Part shown: positions 54,754-62,674 of the stretch, one piece after another | Layout: every line of letters begins with the position of its first letter | Numbering within the stretch: the first letter of the stretch is position 1 | Assembly (NCBI RefSeq): GCF_009931655.1 | Contig: NZ_CP047984.1 | Coordinates: forward strand, 496,001-560,000 | Direction of reading: 5' to 3' | From: Pontibacter russatus | GTDB lineage: Bacteria > Bacteroidota > Bacteroidia > Cytophagales > Hymenobacteraceae | DNA: 64,000 nucleotides | Position numbers and translations under genes: made by a program | The notes under the pieces: generated by a model | Told to the model about the DNA's origin: nothing | The model's input: only the letters and a program-made list of their open reading frames with translations | Database searches by the model: none

Positions 54754-55068
54754 AGCTTGGAAAGGTTTCGCGTTAAAAAATAGTGGCTTTGCAGCCATGT
54801 GTGTTATCTATACGGCACACCTTTGCCTGAGTTTAGATATATGATTTTTTATTAGCGAAGCACCTGATTTTTTACACCACCACTATATACAATATAACAT
54901 TATTCATATAATAGAATGTAACTGTGCCTGTTGTATATATGTCTTACAAGTGCTAATATGCGCAGGTGGCGCATTTATGAAACGAAAATATAGGAATGGG
55001 GTACTCTAAAAGAAGTAAACCTAAGCCCGGATCAAGCCGGGCATATAACTTATCACGACAGAGCATTA
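54754..55068. other. AT-rich divergent gap
   Basis: About 315 bases, very AT-rich between 54820 and 54950, with TATATA near 54886 and 54937. A short inverted pair (aagcccgg/ccgggc at 55023-55042) precedes the cyanophycinase start. No gene. Confidence 0.4.
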
Positions 55069-55959
55069 GTGGACATACCTACAGGAAAACTTATAGCCAT
55101 AGGCGGAAATGAAGACAAAGGGACCTACCCTAACCCCAGGTCGAAGCGAAAGTACTACCTCGACTTTTTTGAACTCGGAATACTGAAGCGCTTTCTGCAG
55201 GAAATACCTGCCCGGAAGCCCCGCATCGAGGTCATCACCACGGCGTCAATGATACCGGAGGAGGTGGGCGAGCGCTACATGAGCGCCTTCGGCATTCTGG
55301 GCGTGGAGGACGTGGGGCTGATGCACATCCGCTCTGAGGAGGACGCCCTGCTGCCCGAGTACCTGGAGCGGCTAAAGAAAGCAGACGGGGTCATGTTCAG
55401 CGGCGGCGACCAGTCGCGCATCACGCGCATGTTCCTGAACACCGACCTGCTCGAGGTGCTCCGCCACCGCTACCAGCACGAGGAATTTGTGATTGCCGGA
55501 ACAAGCGCCGGGGCCATGGCCATGTCGCGGATCATGATTAAAGGGGGAAGCGCCAAAGAATCCCTGCTGCGGGGGGCCGTGAAGATGGGTGTCGGGCTGA
55601 ACCTGATCAGCGGCGTGGTCCTCGATACACACTTTGTAATACGGGGCCGCTTCGGGCGCCTGATGGAAGCTGTGGTCACCCACCCCAACACAATCGGCGT
55701 CGGCCTGGGGGAGGACACCGGCATCCTGCTGACGGAGGGGCACCTGATTGAGACCATCGGCTCGAACCTGGTGGTGGTGGCCGACGGCCACAGCGTCGCC
55801 TATACCAATGTACACGAAATTGAAAAAGGCCGTCCCATCGCCATCGACAACATGGTGATGCACGTGCTGGCCAAAGGCAACCTCTACGATTTCAGTTCCA
55901 GGCGCTTCTACAAAAGCAGGGAGGCCTACGAGCAGGCTCAGTTGCAGGAAGCGAAGTGA
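55069..55959 (+). CDS. cphB: Cyanophycinase (peptidase S51)
   Basis: Cyanophycinase cleaves the nitrogen store cyanophycin into beta-Asp-Arg dipeptides. The 296-residue protein starts at a GTG (MDIPTGKLIAIGGNEDKG). The S51 fold is shown by FSGGDQSRI near 108, the nucleophile elbow IAGTSAGAMAMSR (Ser146), and the downstream VLDTHFVIRGRFGRL with the catalytic His. The next gene, on the opposite strand, encodes an isoaspartyl peptidase that would hydrolyse the released dipeptide. No cyanophycin synthetase is in the window. A plain isoaspartyl dipeptidase role for this gene is less likely, given length. Confidence 0.9.
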   Translation: MDIPTGKLIAIGGNEDKGTYPNPRSKRKYYLDFFELGILKRFLQEIPARKPRIEVITTASMIPEEVGERYMSAFGILGVEDVGLMHIRSEEDALLPEYLERLKKADGVMFSGGDQSRITRMFLNTDLLEVLRHRYQHEEFVIAGTSAGAMAMSRIMIKGGSAKESLLRGAVKMGVGLNLISGVVLDTHFVIRGRFGRLMEAVVTHPNTIGVGLGEDTGILLTEGHLIETIGSNLVVVADGHSVAYTNVHEIEKGRPIAIDNMVMHVLAKGNLYDFSSRRFYKSREAYEQAQLQEAK

Positions 55960-56068
55960 GTAGCAGGATTATATATGGCCTGCGCTGTTCCGGTTTCTCC
56001 CCAAAGACGGCCCCGGTTGCACAGGCAGACCTTCTACCGGAGCGGGCGAGATACCGGGACTGGCAAAC

Positions 56069-57004
56069 TCAGCCTTCCTTATATATCCCCACAAAGGTGG
56101 CCTCGCTGCTTTTTTTGCTCGCCCGGTACATGCCCTCCGAGTTAAACGGAAGCGCTACTTCTCCTGCGGCGTTCACCGCAACCAGGCCGCCCTCCCCGCC
56201 AAACTGCACCAGTTTATGCAGCACCACCTCGTCGCAGGCCTGCTGCAGCGTATATCCCCTGTACTCCATCAGGCAGGAGACATCGTATGCCACCACGGCC
56301 CGCATGAAAAACTCGCCGTGGCCGGTGCAGGAGATAGCGCAGGTCTTGTTGTTGGCATATGTCCCGGCCCCTATCAGGGGCGTGTCGCCGATGCGGCCGT
56401 AGCGCTTGTTGGTCATGCCGCCGGTGGAGGTGGCGGCCGCCACGTTTCCGTCCAGGTCCACGGCCACCGCCCCCACCGTCCCGAACTTCTTTTCAGGCTG
56501 CTCCGTGTGGTCCAGCATAAACTCGTCAGAGTCGCGCACCTCGCTCCATTGCCTGTAGCGGAAGGCATTGAAGAAGTAACTCTCCGGGGCAAACGGGATG
56601 CCCTGGTCGCGGGCGAACTCCTCCGCCCCTCGCCCGCTCAGCAGCACGTGCTCAGAGTGCTGCATCACGGCGCGCGCCAGCGTCACCGGGTTCCGCACGC
56701 CCTGCACCCCCGCCACCGCCCCGGCTTCCAGGGTTCTGCCGCACATGATGGCAGCATCCATCTCATGCTTCCCCTCCTTCGTGAACACCGCGCCGCGCCC
56801 GGCATTGAACAAGGGACTGTCTTCCAGCAGCACCACGGCCAGTTCCACGGCGTCGAGGGCCGGCTTGCCCTCCTGCAGCAGCCGGTGCCCCGCCTCTGCT
56901 GCTTCGCGCAGCGCCTCTCTGTATGCCTTCTCCTGCTCCGCCGTCAGGGCTGCCCTGGTGATGGTCCCGGCTCCGCCGTGTAACGCAATGGCGATGTTTT
57001 TCAT
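56069..57004 (-). CDS. iaaA: Isoaspartyl peptidase / plant-type L-asparaginase
   Basis: An Ntn-hydrolase that splits beta-aspartyl dipeptides and asparagine. The 311-residue precursor self-cleaves before the nucleophile Thr176 in KKFGTVGAVAVD; the following DGNVAAATSTGGMTNKRYGRIGDTPLIGAG and the C-terminal AISCTGHGEFFMR complete the substrate site. The N-terminal half begins MKNIAIALHGGAGTI. It is convergent with cyanophycinase, and together they would take cyanophycin to free aspartate and arginine. No signal peptide, so the enzyme is cytoplasmic. Confidence 0.94.
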   Translation of the reverse strand: MKNIAIALHGGAGTITRAALTAEQEKAYREALREAAEAGHRLLQEGKPALDAVELAVVLLEDSPLFNAGRGAVFTKEGKHEMDAAIMCGRTLEAGAVAGVQGVRNPVTLARAVMQHSEHVLLSGRGAEEFARDQGIPFAPESYFFNAFRYRQWSEVRDSDEFMLDHTEQPEKKFGTVGAVAVDLDGNVAAATSTGGMTNKRYGRIGDTPLIGAGTYANNKTCAISCTGHGEFFMRAVVAYDVSCLMEYRGYTLQQACDEVVLHKLVQFGGEGGLVAVNAAGEVALPFNSEGMYRASKKSSEATFVGIYKEG

Positions 57005-57127
57005 ATATAGTCCTGATGTGGCCGATGTTTTGCTACCCTGTACGCCGATACCGCGCCGGCCGTTTATGTAGCATAAATTTTATCATATAGCGAGCCCGAA
57101 ATGGACCAAAAACAGCAGAAATTTCGT

Positions 57128-57135
57128 TATCTTTG
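57128..57135 (+). promoter_or_regulatory. -7 box of the DUF3127 gene
   Basis: TATCTTTG exactly fits TAnnTTTG and lies 35 bases before the ATG at 57171. No clear TTTG -33 partner is seen. Confidence 0.5.
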
Positions 57136-57170
57136 TTCTAATCAAGATAACCTATTTTAACAAGATAATT

Positions 57171-57542
57171 ATGTCGTTTGATATTCAAGGTAAGCTGTAC
57201 GAGACGTTTGAGGAGCAGCAGGTAAGCGAGAAATTCAGGAAGCGTGAGTTTGTGCTGGAGATTCCGGATGGTTCTTTCACCCAGTATGTGAAGTTCCAGC
57301 TGACGCAGGACAAGTGCAGCCTGCTGGACCCTTTCAAAAACGGTGACGAGGTGAAAGTGACGTTTAACCTGACGGGCAAGCCCTTCACCAAGAACGGCAC
57401 CACCATGTACTTCACCAACCTGCAGGCCTGGAGGCTGGAGCCCGCTGCCGGTAATGCCGGTGCCCCTGCCGGTAACGCCCCAATGCAGCAGGACGCACCG
57501 TCGTTCTACAGCAGCGACGCGGACAATGACTTGCCCTTCTAG
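57171..57542 (+). CDS. DUF3127 OB-fold protein with an SSB-like C-terminal tip
   Basis: The 123-residue protein belongs to DUF3127, a Bacteroidota family with an OB-like core (FDIQGKLYETFEEQQVSEKFRKREFVLE, then YVKFQLTQDKCSLLDPFKNGDEVKVTFNLTG, about 3-90). A flexible Gly/Ala/Pro/Gln linker leads to the last residues SDADNDLPF. That acidic tip ending Leu-Pro-Phe copies the DDDIPF tail that bacterial SSB uses to recruit replication and repair proteins. I infer single-strand nucleic-acid binding and partner recruitment; neither is shown. It has its own -7 box and a strong terminator. Confidence 0.88.
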   Translation: MSFDIQGKLYETFEEQQVSEKFRKREFVLEIPDGSFTQYVKFQLTQDKCSLLDPFKNGDEVKVTFNLTGKPFTKNGTTMYFTNLQAWRLEPAAGNAGAPAGNAPMQQDAPSFYSSDADNDLPF

Positions 57543-57565
57543 TGCATATATGATTTCAGAATATT

Positions 57566-57593
57566 AAAGCGGGCGCTGTAGCCCGCTTTTTTT
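57566..57593 (+). terminator. Terminator of the DUF3127 gene
   Basis: Nine-bp stem aaagcgggc (57566-57574) with gcccgcttt (57581-57589) running into a seven-T tract (57587-57593), 23 bases after the stop. Confidence 0.92.
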
Positions 57594-57838
57594 ATGTCAT
57601 CGCCCTGTTTATTCCGGAGAGGTCGGCTGGCCGAAAAGAGGCCGCACGGGTATTTGAAGGGCTGCCCGGGCAAACCCTTCCCGGCTACGCGCCCCGGCTT
57701 GCCCTCGCATACCGCTTACACGGAAGCGGTTCAAGATGCCCAAGGCTGGCGCCGGACGTGTATCGGGTGCAATTATTGAACACCCGCCGTGCTGCCACGC
57801 ATCGGCTTTACGTTATATATACAGCCCCGCTATTTACT

Positions 57839-58459
57839 ATGGACGAACTACAACGCCTTATCCTGCACGGCGAAAGCGACACCCTGGATTTCAAGCAGCG
57901 CGTGACACAGCCGGAGAAGATCGCCCGCACCCTCGTTTCTTTCGCCAACACAAGGGGCGGCGTCATCCTGGTCGGCGTAAAGGACAACGGCACCATTACC
58001 GGCATCGACCCTGAAGAAGAGAAACACACGCTGCAGCAGGCCGCTGACTTTTTCTGCGATCCTCCTGTAAAAGTTTCATACGAAGAGGTAGAGGATGACC
58101 ACCGCACGGTGCTTAAAGTAATCATTCAGGAAAGCGAGACTAAGCCCCACTATGCCAAAGTGAAGGAAAATGATTGGCGCGGCTATGTGCGTGTGAAGGA
58201 CACGAGTGTGCAGACTAGCAAGGTAGTTGACAAGGTACTGGCGCAGGAGGCGGGCCACCTGGGGCGGCTCCCCCTCGACCGGCATGAAAACGCGGTGCTG
58301 ACGTACCTGCAAACAACTCCCCGCATCACGCTGCGGCAGTATATGAAGTTGGCCAATCTGTCGGAGCGGCGCGCCTACCGCACGCTGGTAAAGCTGGTGA
58401 TACACGGCTACCTGCGCCTCCACGACAAAGAGAAGGAGGATTTTTACACCCTAAGCTAA
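57839..58459 (+). CDS. AlbA_2 (Schlafen-type) domain protein
   Basis: From the ATG at 57839 (MDELQRLILHGESDTLDFKQRV) the protein has 206 residues. The AlbA_2 domain (about 1-125), also called the bacterial Schlafen core, shows the opening ESDTLDFKQ, IARTLVSFANTRGGVILVGVKDNGTITGI and a late HYAKVKENDWRGYVRVKDTS. A winged-helix-like C-terminal segment (about 150-206, RITLRQYMKLANLSERRAYRTLVKLV) suggests DNA binding and regulation. The upstream extension of the frame to 57758 is not convincing. Targets are unknown. Confidence 0.88.
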   Translation: MDELQRLILHGESDTLDFKQRVTQPEKIARTLVSFANTRGGVILVGVKDNGTITGIDPEEEKHTLQQAADFFCDPPVKVSYEEVEDDHRTVLKVIIQESETKPHYAKVKENDWRGYVRVKDTSVQTSKVVDKVLAQEAGHLGRLPLDRHENAVLTYLQTTPRITLRQYMKLANLSERRAYRTLVKLVIHGYLRLHDKEKEDFYTLS

Positions 58460-58516
58460 GCCCCGCTGAAGAGACTCGCACCCACTGCTATATATGAGGA
58501 TGGCTGAAATATCGGT

Positions 58517-58996
58517 TTACCGGAACACGATCAGGTTTCCTTTCTCATAGTACTCGCTGTGGCTGTACTCACCACGCTCATCGTATACCTTCCAACTCCC
58601 GAACCAGTAGTAGCGTATATCCCGCTCCGTTTCGTCCACTCTTGCCTGCCCTTCCCTGGCCAGCGCTCCGTTCTCATGAAAGCACTGCACCGTCATGAAG
58701 TCCTGCCGGCGCAGGTGCCTCTCCAACATATATAGCCTGCCGCTGGGGTAATAGAAATAACGCCAGGTGCCTACCTCCCTGCCATGCCTGAACCTCCCCT
58801 TCCGGATCAGGGTTTCACCGTCGGGGCCTTTCAATTTCCACATGCCGTGGTACCTGCCCAGTTTGTCCATGCGGTTGATACGGAAAGGCCATATCCCCTT
58901 TGCCGTTTTCTCGCTTACCTTTTGTCTGGTCTGCTGCGCATCCGCCCCGTAAGGCAGCAGCGCAATGAACAGGGCTAAAACAATTCGTGCAATCAT
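58517..58996 (-). CDS. Secreted protein with MORN-like repeats
   Basis: A 159-residue exported protein with signal peptide MIARIVLALFIALLPYGADA (cut near residue 20). The mature part consists of MORN/YwqK-like beta-hairpin repeats of about 22 residues: GRYHGMWKLKGPDGETLIRKG, GREVGTWRYFYYPSGRLYMLE, GALAREGQ and FGSWKVYDERGEYSHSEYYEKG. Such repeats bind lipids or proteins in some systems and sit in YwqK-type antitoxin families, but no toxin gene is adjacent. Divergent from phoH, with an 18-bp palindrome in the shared region. Confidence 0.8.
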   Translation of the reverse strand: MIARIVLALFIALLPYGADAQQTRQKVSEKTAKGIWPFRINRMDKLGRYHGMWKLKGPDGETLIRKGRFRHGREVGTWRYFYYPSGRLYMLERHLRRQDFMTVQCFHENGALAREGQARVDETERDIRYYWFGSWKVYDERGEYSHSEYYEKGNLIVFR

Positions 58997-59054
58997 AAGG
59001 CGCTCAAGTCACAGTTAAGAATCCTCAGCGGTAAGATACGAAAAAAAATAAACT

Positions 59055-59072
59055 TAACTAAAAGTTTAGTTA
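59055..59072. promoter_or_regulatory. 18-bp palindrome in a divergent promoter region
   Basis: taactaaa (59055-59062) and tttagtta (59065-59072) around a two-base centre. It lies 59 bases upstream of the MORN-like gene and 220 bases before the phoH ATG, the place and form of an operator for a dimeric repressor. The remaining gap (58997-59292) also has tgccctc/gagggca (59079-59111) and no gene. Confidence 0.45.
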
Positions 59073-59292
59073 CAACACTGCCCTCGAATTAAAGTTTTGA
59101 CAATGAGGGCAATGTATTCGGAGAGACAGCAGCACAAGCCTTCAGGAAACGGCGCAGCCCATGCTCCCGCTGTGTCAGCGTCAGCCTCCTGTAAGAATCT
59201 CGCGTAAAATGAATATATACAACCATAAAAGATTCAGGAGCAACATACCAGATTACGGCTCTTACAGAGTTTTCACCCTTAGCCCAGACACT

Positions 59293-60720
59293 ATGGCACG
59301 CCCTAAAAACTCCGCCGCCGCATCCGGCACGATGCAGGTATCGAAATCCGACAACGCCACCAGGAGCAAATCCGCCGAAACCAAACCCCAGGACTCAGAT
59401 GCAGACATCAGGAAAGTGTTCGTGCTGGATACGTCCGTCATCCTCTACGACCACAGCGCCATCCAGAATTTCAAGGAGCATGATGTGGCCATCCCGATCA
59501 CAGTGCTGGAGGAGCTCGACAACTTCAAGAAGGGCAACGACATCAAGAACTTCGAGGCCCGCGAGTTCATTCGTTTCATAGACAAACTGTCGGCCGAGCA
59601 CCGGCTGCAGGAGTGGCTGCCGCTGAACGGCAAGAACAAGGGCTCCTTTAAAGTGCTGATGTACGAGTCCACCGCCCTGGATGCCACGACCATCTTCGGC
59701 GACAAGAACGACCACCGGATCCTAAACTCGGCCCTGACACTGAAGCAGGAAATGCCCGAGAGCAAGATTGTGCTCGTAACCAAAGACATCAACCTGCGCC
59801 TGAAGGCACGCGCCCTCAATATCACCGCCGAGGACTATGAGACAGGCAAGATACAGGATGTGGCGGGCCTCTATTCAGGCAACGACACCATTGAGGATGT
59901 GCCGGCAACCGTGATCACAGAGCTGTATGAGAAAGGCGTCTGCGACCCAGCGAGCGTTCTGGAGTACACGCCGAAAGACAATCACTTCTTTATCCTGAAG
60001 AGCTTCAGAGGCTCATCCTTAGTTTATTATAACGCGGCCGAGAAGCAACTGGAGCGGGTGGACAAGCTTTCTGCCTTTGGCGTGAAGCCGCGCAACGCCG
60101 AGCAGGCCTTTGCCCTGCACGCCTTGCTGAACCCGCAGGTAAAGTTGGTAACGGTGCAGGGAGTGGCGGGCACCGGTAAAACCCTGCTGGCGCTAGCCTC
60201 AGCCATTGAGCAGCGCCGCGAGTACAAGCAGATATACCTGGCGCGCCCCGTGGTGCCGCTCAGCAACAAAGACATCGGCTACCTGCCCGGCGACATCAAA
60301 TCGAAGCTGAACCCCTATATGGAGCCGCTTTGGGACAACCTGAAATATATCCAGAACCAGTTTGCCGAAACGAGCAAGGAGTTCCAGAAGATACGCGACA
60401 TGGTGGACCTGGAGAAACTGGTGATCACGCCGCTGGCTTATATCCGCGGCCGAAGCCTGTCCAACATCTACTTTATAGTGGACGAGGCGCAGAACCTGAC
60501 GCCGCACGAGGTGAAAACCATTATCTCCCGTGCAGGCGAGAATACAAAAATCGTCTTTACCGGCGATGTACACCAGATCGACACGCCTTACCTTGACTCA
60601 CAGAGCAACGGGCTCTCCTACCTCATCGACCGGGCGAAGGAACACCCGCTCTACGCCCACATCACGCTGCTGAAAGGCGAGCGTTCCGAGCTGGCGAACC
60701 TGGCCAACGAACTGCTGTAA
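59293..60720 (+). CDS. PIN-PhoH fusion (PhoH-like ATPase with N-terminal PIN nuclease domain)
   Basis: The 475-residue protein (start MARPKNSAAASG at 59293; earlier in-frame ATGs at 59161 and 59209 are less likely) joins a PIN RNase domain (about 35-175, VFVLDTSVILYDHSAIQNF with the first catalytic Asp) to a PhoH ATPase (about 255-475). Walker A is GVAGTGKTLLALASA near 290, Walker B is YFIVDEAQNLTPHE, and FTGDVHQIDTPYLD follows. Such PhoH2 proteins act as RNA helicase-nucleases. The length fits the family. A 23-bp hairpin ends the unit. Confidence 0.93.
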   Translation: MARPKNSAAASGTMQVSKSDNATRSKSAETKPQDSDADIRKVFVLDTSVILYDHSAIQNFKEHDVAIPITVLEELDNFKKGNDIKNFEAREFIRFIDKLSAEHRLQEWLPLNGKNKGSFKVLMYESTALDATTIFGDKNDHRILNSALTLKQEMPESKIVLVTKDINLRLKARALNITAEDYETGKIQDVAGLYSGNDTIEDVPATVITELYEKGVCDPASVLEYTPKDNHFFILKSFRGSSLVYYNAAEKQLERVDKLSAFGVKPRNAEQAFALHALLNPQVKLVTVQGVAGTGKTLLALASAIEQRREYKQIYLARPVVPLSNKDIGYLPGDIKSKLNPYMEPLWDNLKYIQNQFAETSKEFQKIRDMVDLEKLVITPLAYIRGRSLSNIYFIVDEAQNLTPHEVKTIISRAGENTKIVFTGDVHQIDTPYLDSQSNGLSYLIDRAKEHPLYAHITLLKGERSELANLANELL

Positions 60721-60734
60721 GAAAGCCATATATA

Positions 60735-60788
60735 CATATATAACAGCGAAGCCTGCGTCTAAAGTCGCAGGCTTCGCTGTTATATATG
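60735..60788 (+). terminator. Terminator after phoH, with TATATA at the stem base
   Basis: Perfect 23-bp arms (60735-60757 and 60766-60788), loop tctaaagt. The stem base is catatata on one side and tatatatg on the other. It lies 14 bases after the stop. Confidence 0.75.
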
Positions 60789-60855
60789 GAGTATACAAAT
60801 CTTAGAATGAAAGTATTATGTCTGACGTCTAAAAGTTAGGGTCTAAAGTCCTCCT

Positions 60856-61386
60856 TCACTTCCGCTTCAGGTAACGGTCCTGCAGGATGAGCATGTGGTG
60901 GAGTTCGTGGGCCGCCATCACGTGTATCACGCCGCGCACCGAAATGGGCCGGCCGTTCGTCAGGCCGTAGTTGTTCAGCATGTCGGAAGTGAGGCTGCGG
61001 AACATGGCCATGTTGGAGCGGCGCGTCAGTTCGTACTCATCCAGGATAGCCTCGAGCGGGCGGATGTTCGCCAGCGAGTTGTACACGTACTTGTTCTCGT
61101 CCCAGCCCGGCAGCGACGCCTCCTCCAGGCGGCTGATGCAGAGGGCACGGTACCCAAAGATGCGCTCCGAGTCGATGAGGTGCTGCAGCACTTCTTTCAT
61201 GGTCCACTTGCCCTCGGCATACGTCTCCTCTGCCCGCTCGTCGGAAATGTTCTTGAACATATACCGCAGGTCTACGGCCTGCTTCTCCAGCAGATATAAA
61301 ACATCGCCCTCGGGCAGCAGCGTGACGTACTTCTGGTACACATCGGGATACTCTTCTGCTGTCGGTCTGTTAATGGTGGTTGGCAT
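60856..61386 (-). CDS. DinB superfamily protein
   Basis: A 176-residue four-helix DinB/YfiT-like protein, usually a metal-dependent thiol transferase of undefined substrate. The metal ligands are visible as His in LQHLIDSERIFGYRAL (near 66) and the pair in HVMAAHELHHMLILQDRY (near 158-163). The start MPTTINRPTAEEYPDVYQKYV overlaps the end of the SRPBCC gene by 17 bases, so the two are coupled. Downstream (60790-60855) short repeats of tctaaag/taaaagt words are seen. Confidence 0.92.
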   Translation of the reverse strand: MPTTINRPTAEEYPDVYQKYVTLLPEGDVLYLLEKQAVDLRYMFKNISDERAEETYAEGKWTMKEVLQHLIDSERIFGYRALCISRLEEASLPGWDENKYVYNSLANIRPLEAILDEYELTRRSNMAMFRSLTSDMLNNYGLTNGRPISVRGVIHVMAAHELHHMLILQDRYLKRK

Positions 61387-61954
61387 ATGCGGTTCTGGTT
61401 TTGGCTGTATTTTTCTTACTGTTATTCAGAAAGAAGGTTTTAAGGCCGAGCAGGCCCTGCTCCACCTCCCTTTGCCTGCGGTATTTCTGCACCGCCCCCA
61501 GCACGCGCTCCCAGGGGCTCTGCCCCACCGCCGCCTGCTGCCGCCACACCACCTGCGTGCCCCCCGCCACTGGCGCAAGCGTGATTATTCCCTCAACCGT
61601 ATGGGTTGTGTTGTGTTCGCTCTGCCTGTAGGTGAGGGAAGACGGGCTGGTGCTCTCCGTGAAAACAAGCAGGCCGTTGCCCACCCTGTCGCCGCTCCAT
61701 TGCATGCGGGCCCCGGTACCGGACATGGGCCCGCCGTACAGGTGAATCATCGAGGGGTCCACACTTTTGTTCAGCACGCTCCATTTCTCCCAGTGCATCG
61801 GGTTTTCCAGCAGGGCATATACCTCCTCCGGCGGGGCCTCCACCACAATGCTCTGCTGCACCTCCAACTGTGTCGGGAGCAGCAGGTAGGAAGCACCGGC
61901 CGAGGCTGCCAGCAACAGCGGCACGGGTAAAATCACTTTCAGGAGCAGCTTCAT
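61370..61954 (-). CDS. SRPBCC family protein with a membrane anchor
   Basis: A 194-residue START/SRPBCC-like protein. The N-terminal helix MKLLLKVILPVPLLLAASAGA anchors or exports it. The domain (about 30-165) begins VQQSIVVEAPPEEVYALLENPMHWEKW and shows GTQVVWRQQAAVGQSPWERVLG near the end, the usual pattern of polyketide-cyclase-like proteins that hold a hydrophobic ligand. Its 3' end overlaps the DinB gene by 17 bases. The C-terminal tail KKNTAKTRTAYANHH is basic. The ligand is unknown. Confidence 0.88.
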   Translation of the reverse strand: MKLLLKVILPVPLLLAASAGASYLLLPTQLEVQQSIVVEAPPEEVYALLENPMHWEKWSVLNKSVDPSMIHLYGGPMSGTGARMQWSGDRVGNGLLVFTESTSPSSLTYRQSEHNTTHTVEGIITLAPVAGGTQVVWRQQAAVGQSPWERVLGAVQKYRRQREVEQGLLGLKTFFLNNSKKNTAKTRTAYANHH

Positions 61955-62158
61955 AAAATGTCCTCTATTTGTTCTGTGTAGGGCCGGGAGGCGTTTTTCT
62001 ACACCAAGTTAAGGCAGCTTTTAGTTCGGAATCAAGCGTGGGACTATAAATATTTTCCGGCACCTGTCTTAAGCGCTGGCAGGCAGCGGTGGCCGGTACA
62101 GCCTTAAAGAGCGTTCGCACGTAGAGGGAAGAAAGAGACTATATAAAAACAAAAAGCA

Positions 62159-62611
62159 ATGATACAAGATTGGGTAACAAAGGGCTTCAATTACTCCCAG
62201 AATCCTATATTCAAGAAGTTCCTCGGCAAAGCCGGTGGATATATGACCAAGCCCCTGAAGCTCGGCGTGCTGCTGACTTCGGCCTACGGCAAGCTAGTGG
62301 ACACCGACAGCAAGCAGAGCGGGTTTGAGCAGCTCAAGGAATTCATGTTCACGTTTATCCGGTTGATAAAGGCCTACTTCCGCGGCGACTACCGCCAGGT
62401 GGCCAACAAGTCGCTGCTGATTGGCGTGGCGGTGCTCCTTTACCTGGTTACACCCCTGGACATCATCCCGGACTTTATACCGGGCATTGGCCTGCTGGAC
62501 GATATCAGCCTGATGGCCTGGTTTGTGGATGCTTTCCAGAAGGAGATTGCCAGGTTCCGGGAGTGGGAGGAAGACCGCAACTTCGATCATACCCGCATCG
62601 GCACTTTATGA
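62159..62611 (+). CDS. YkvA family (DUF1232) membrane protein
   Basis: A 150-residue protein of the YkvA/DUF1232 family, whose role is unknown. The family motif is plain near residues 90-115: LIGVAVLLYLVTPLDIIPDFIPGIGLLDD, one membrane-embedded helix with the PLDxIPDF turn. The N-terminal 80 residues are amphipathic and basic (MIQDWVTKGFNYSQNPIFKKFL) and the C-terminus is acidic. It is monocistronic with a classical terminator. Confidence 0.9.
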   Translation: MIQDWVTKGFNYSQNPIFKKFLGKAGGYMTKPLKLGVLLTSAYGKLVDTDSKQSGFEQLKEFMFTFIRLIKAYFRGDYRQVANKSLLIGVAVLLYLVTPLDIIPDFIPGIGLLDDISLMAWFVDAFQKEIARFREWEEDRNFDHTRIGTL

Positions 62612-62629
62612 ACTTAAGAAAAGCCCATC

Positions 62630-62662
62630 AAAAAGCCCCGCTTATATATAGCGGGGCTTTTT
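62630..62662. terminator. Bidirectional terminator between ykvA and the esterase gene
   Basis: Stem aaaaagccccgc (62630-62641) with gcggggcttttt (62651-62662), loop around TATATATA. It lies 19 bases past the ykvA stop and 13 bases past the stop of the convergent esterase gene; T-runs occur on both strands. Confidence 0.92.
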
Positions 62663-62674
62663 GTTATAGATAGC

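Noticed and set aside
57171..57542. Annotating the DUF3127 gene as the housekeeping SSB
   Set aside because: The core motifs are those of DUF3127, not of the SSB family; only the tail resembles SSB.
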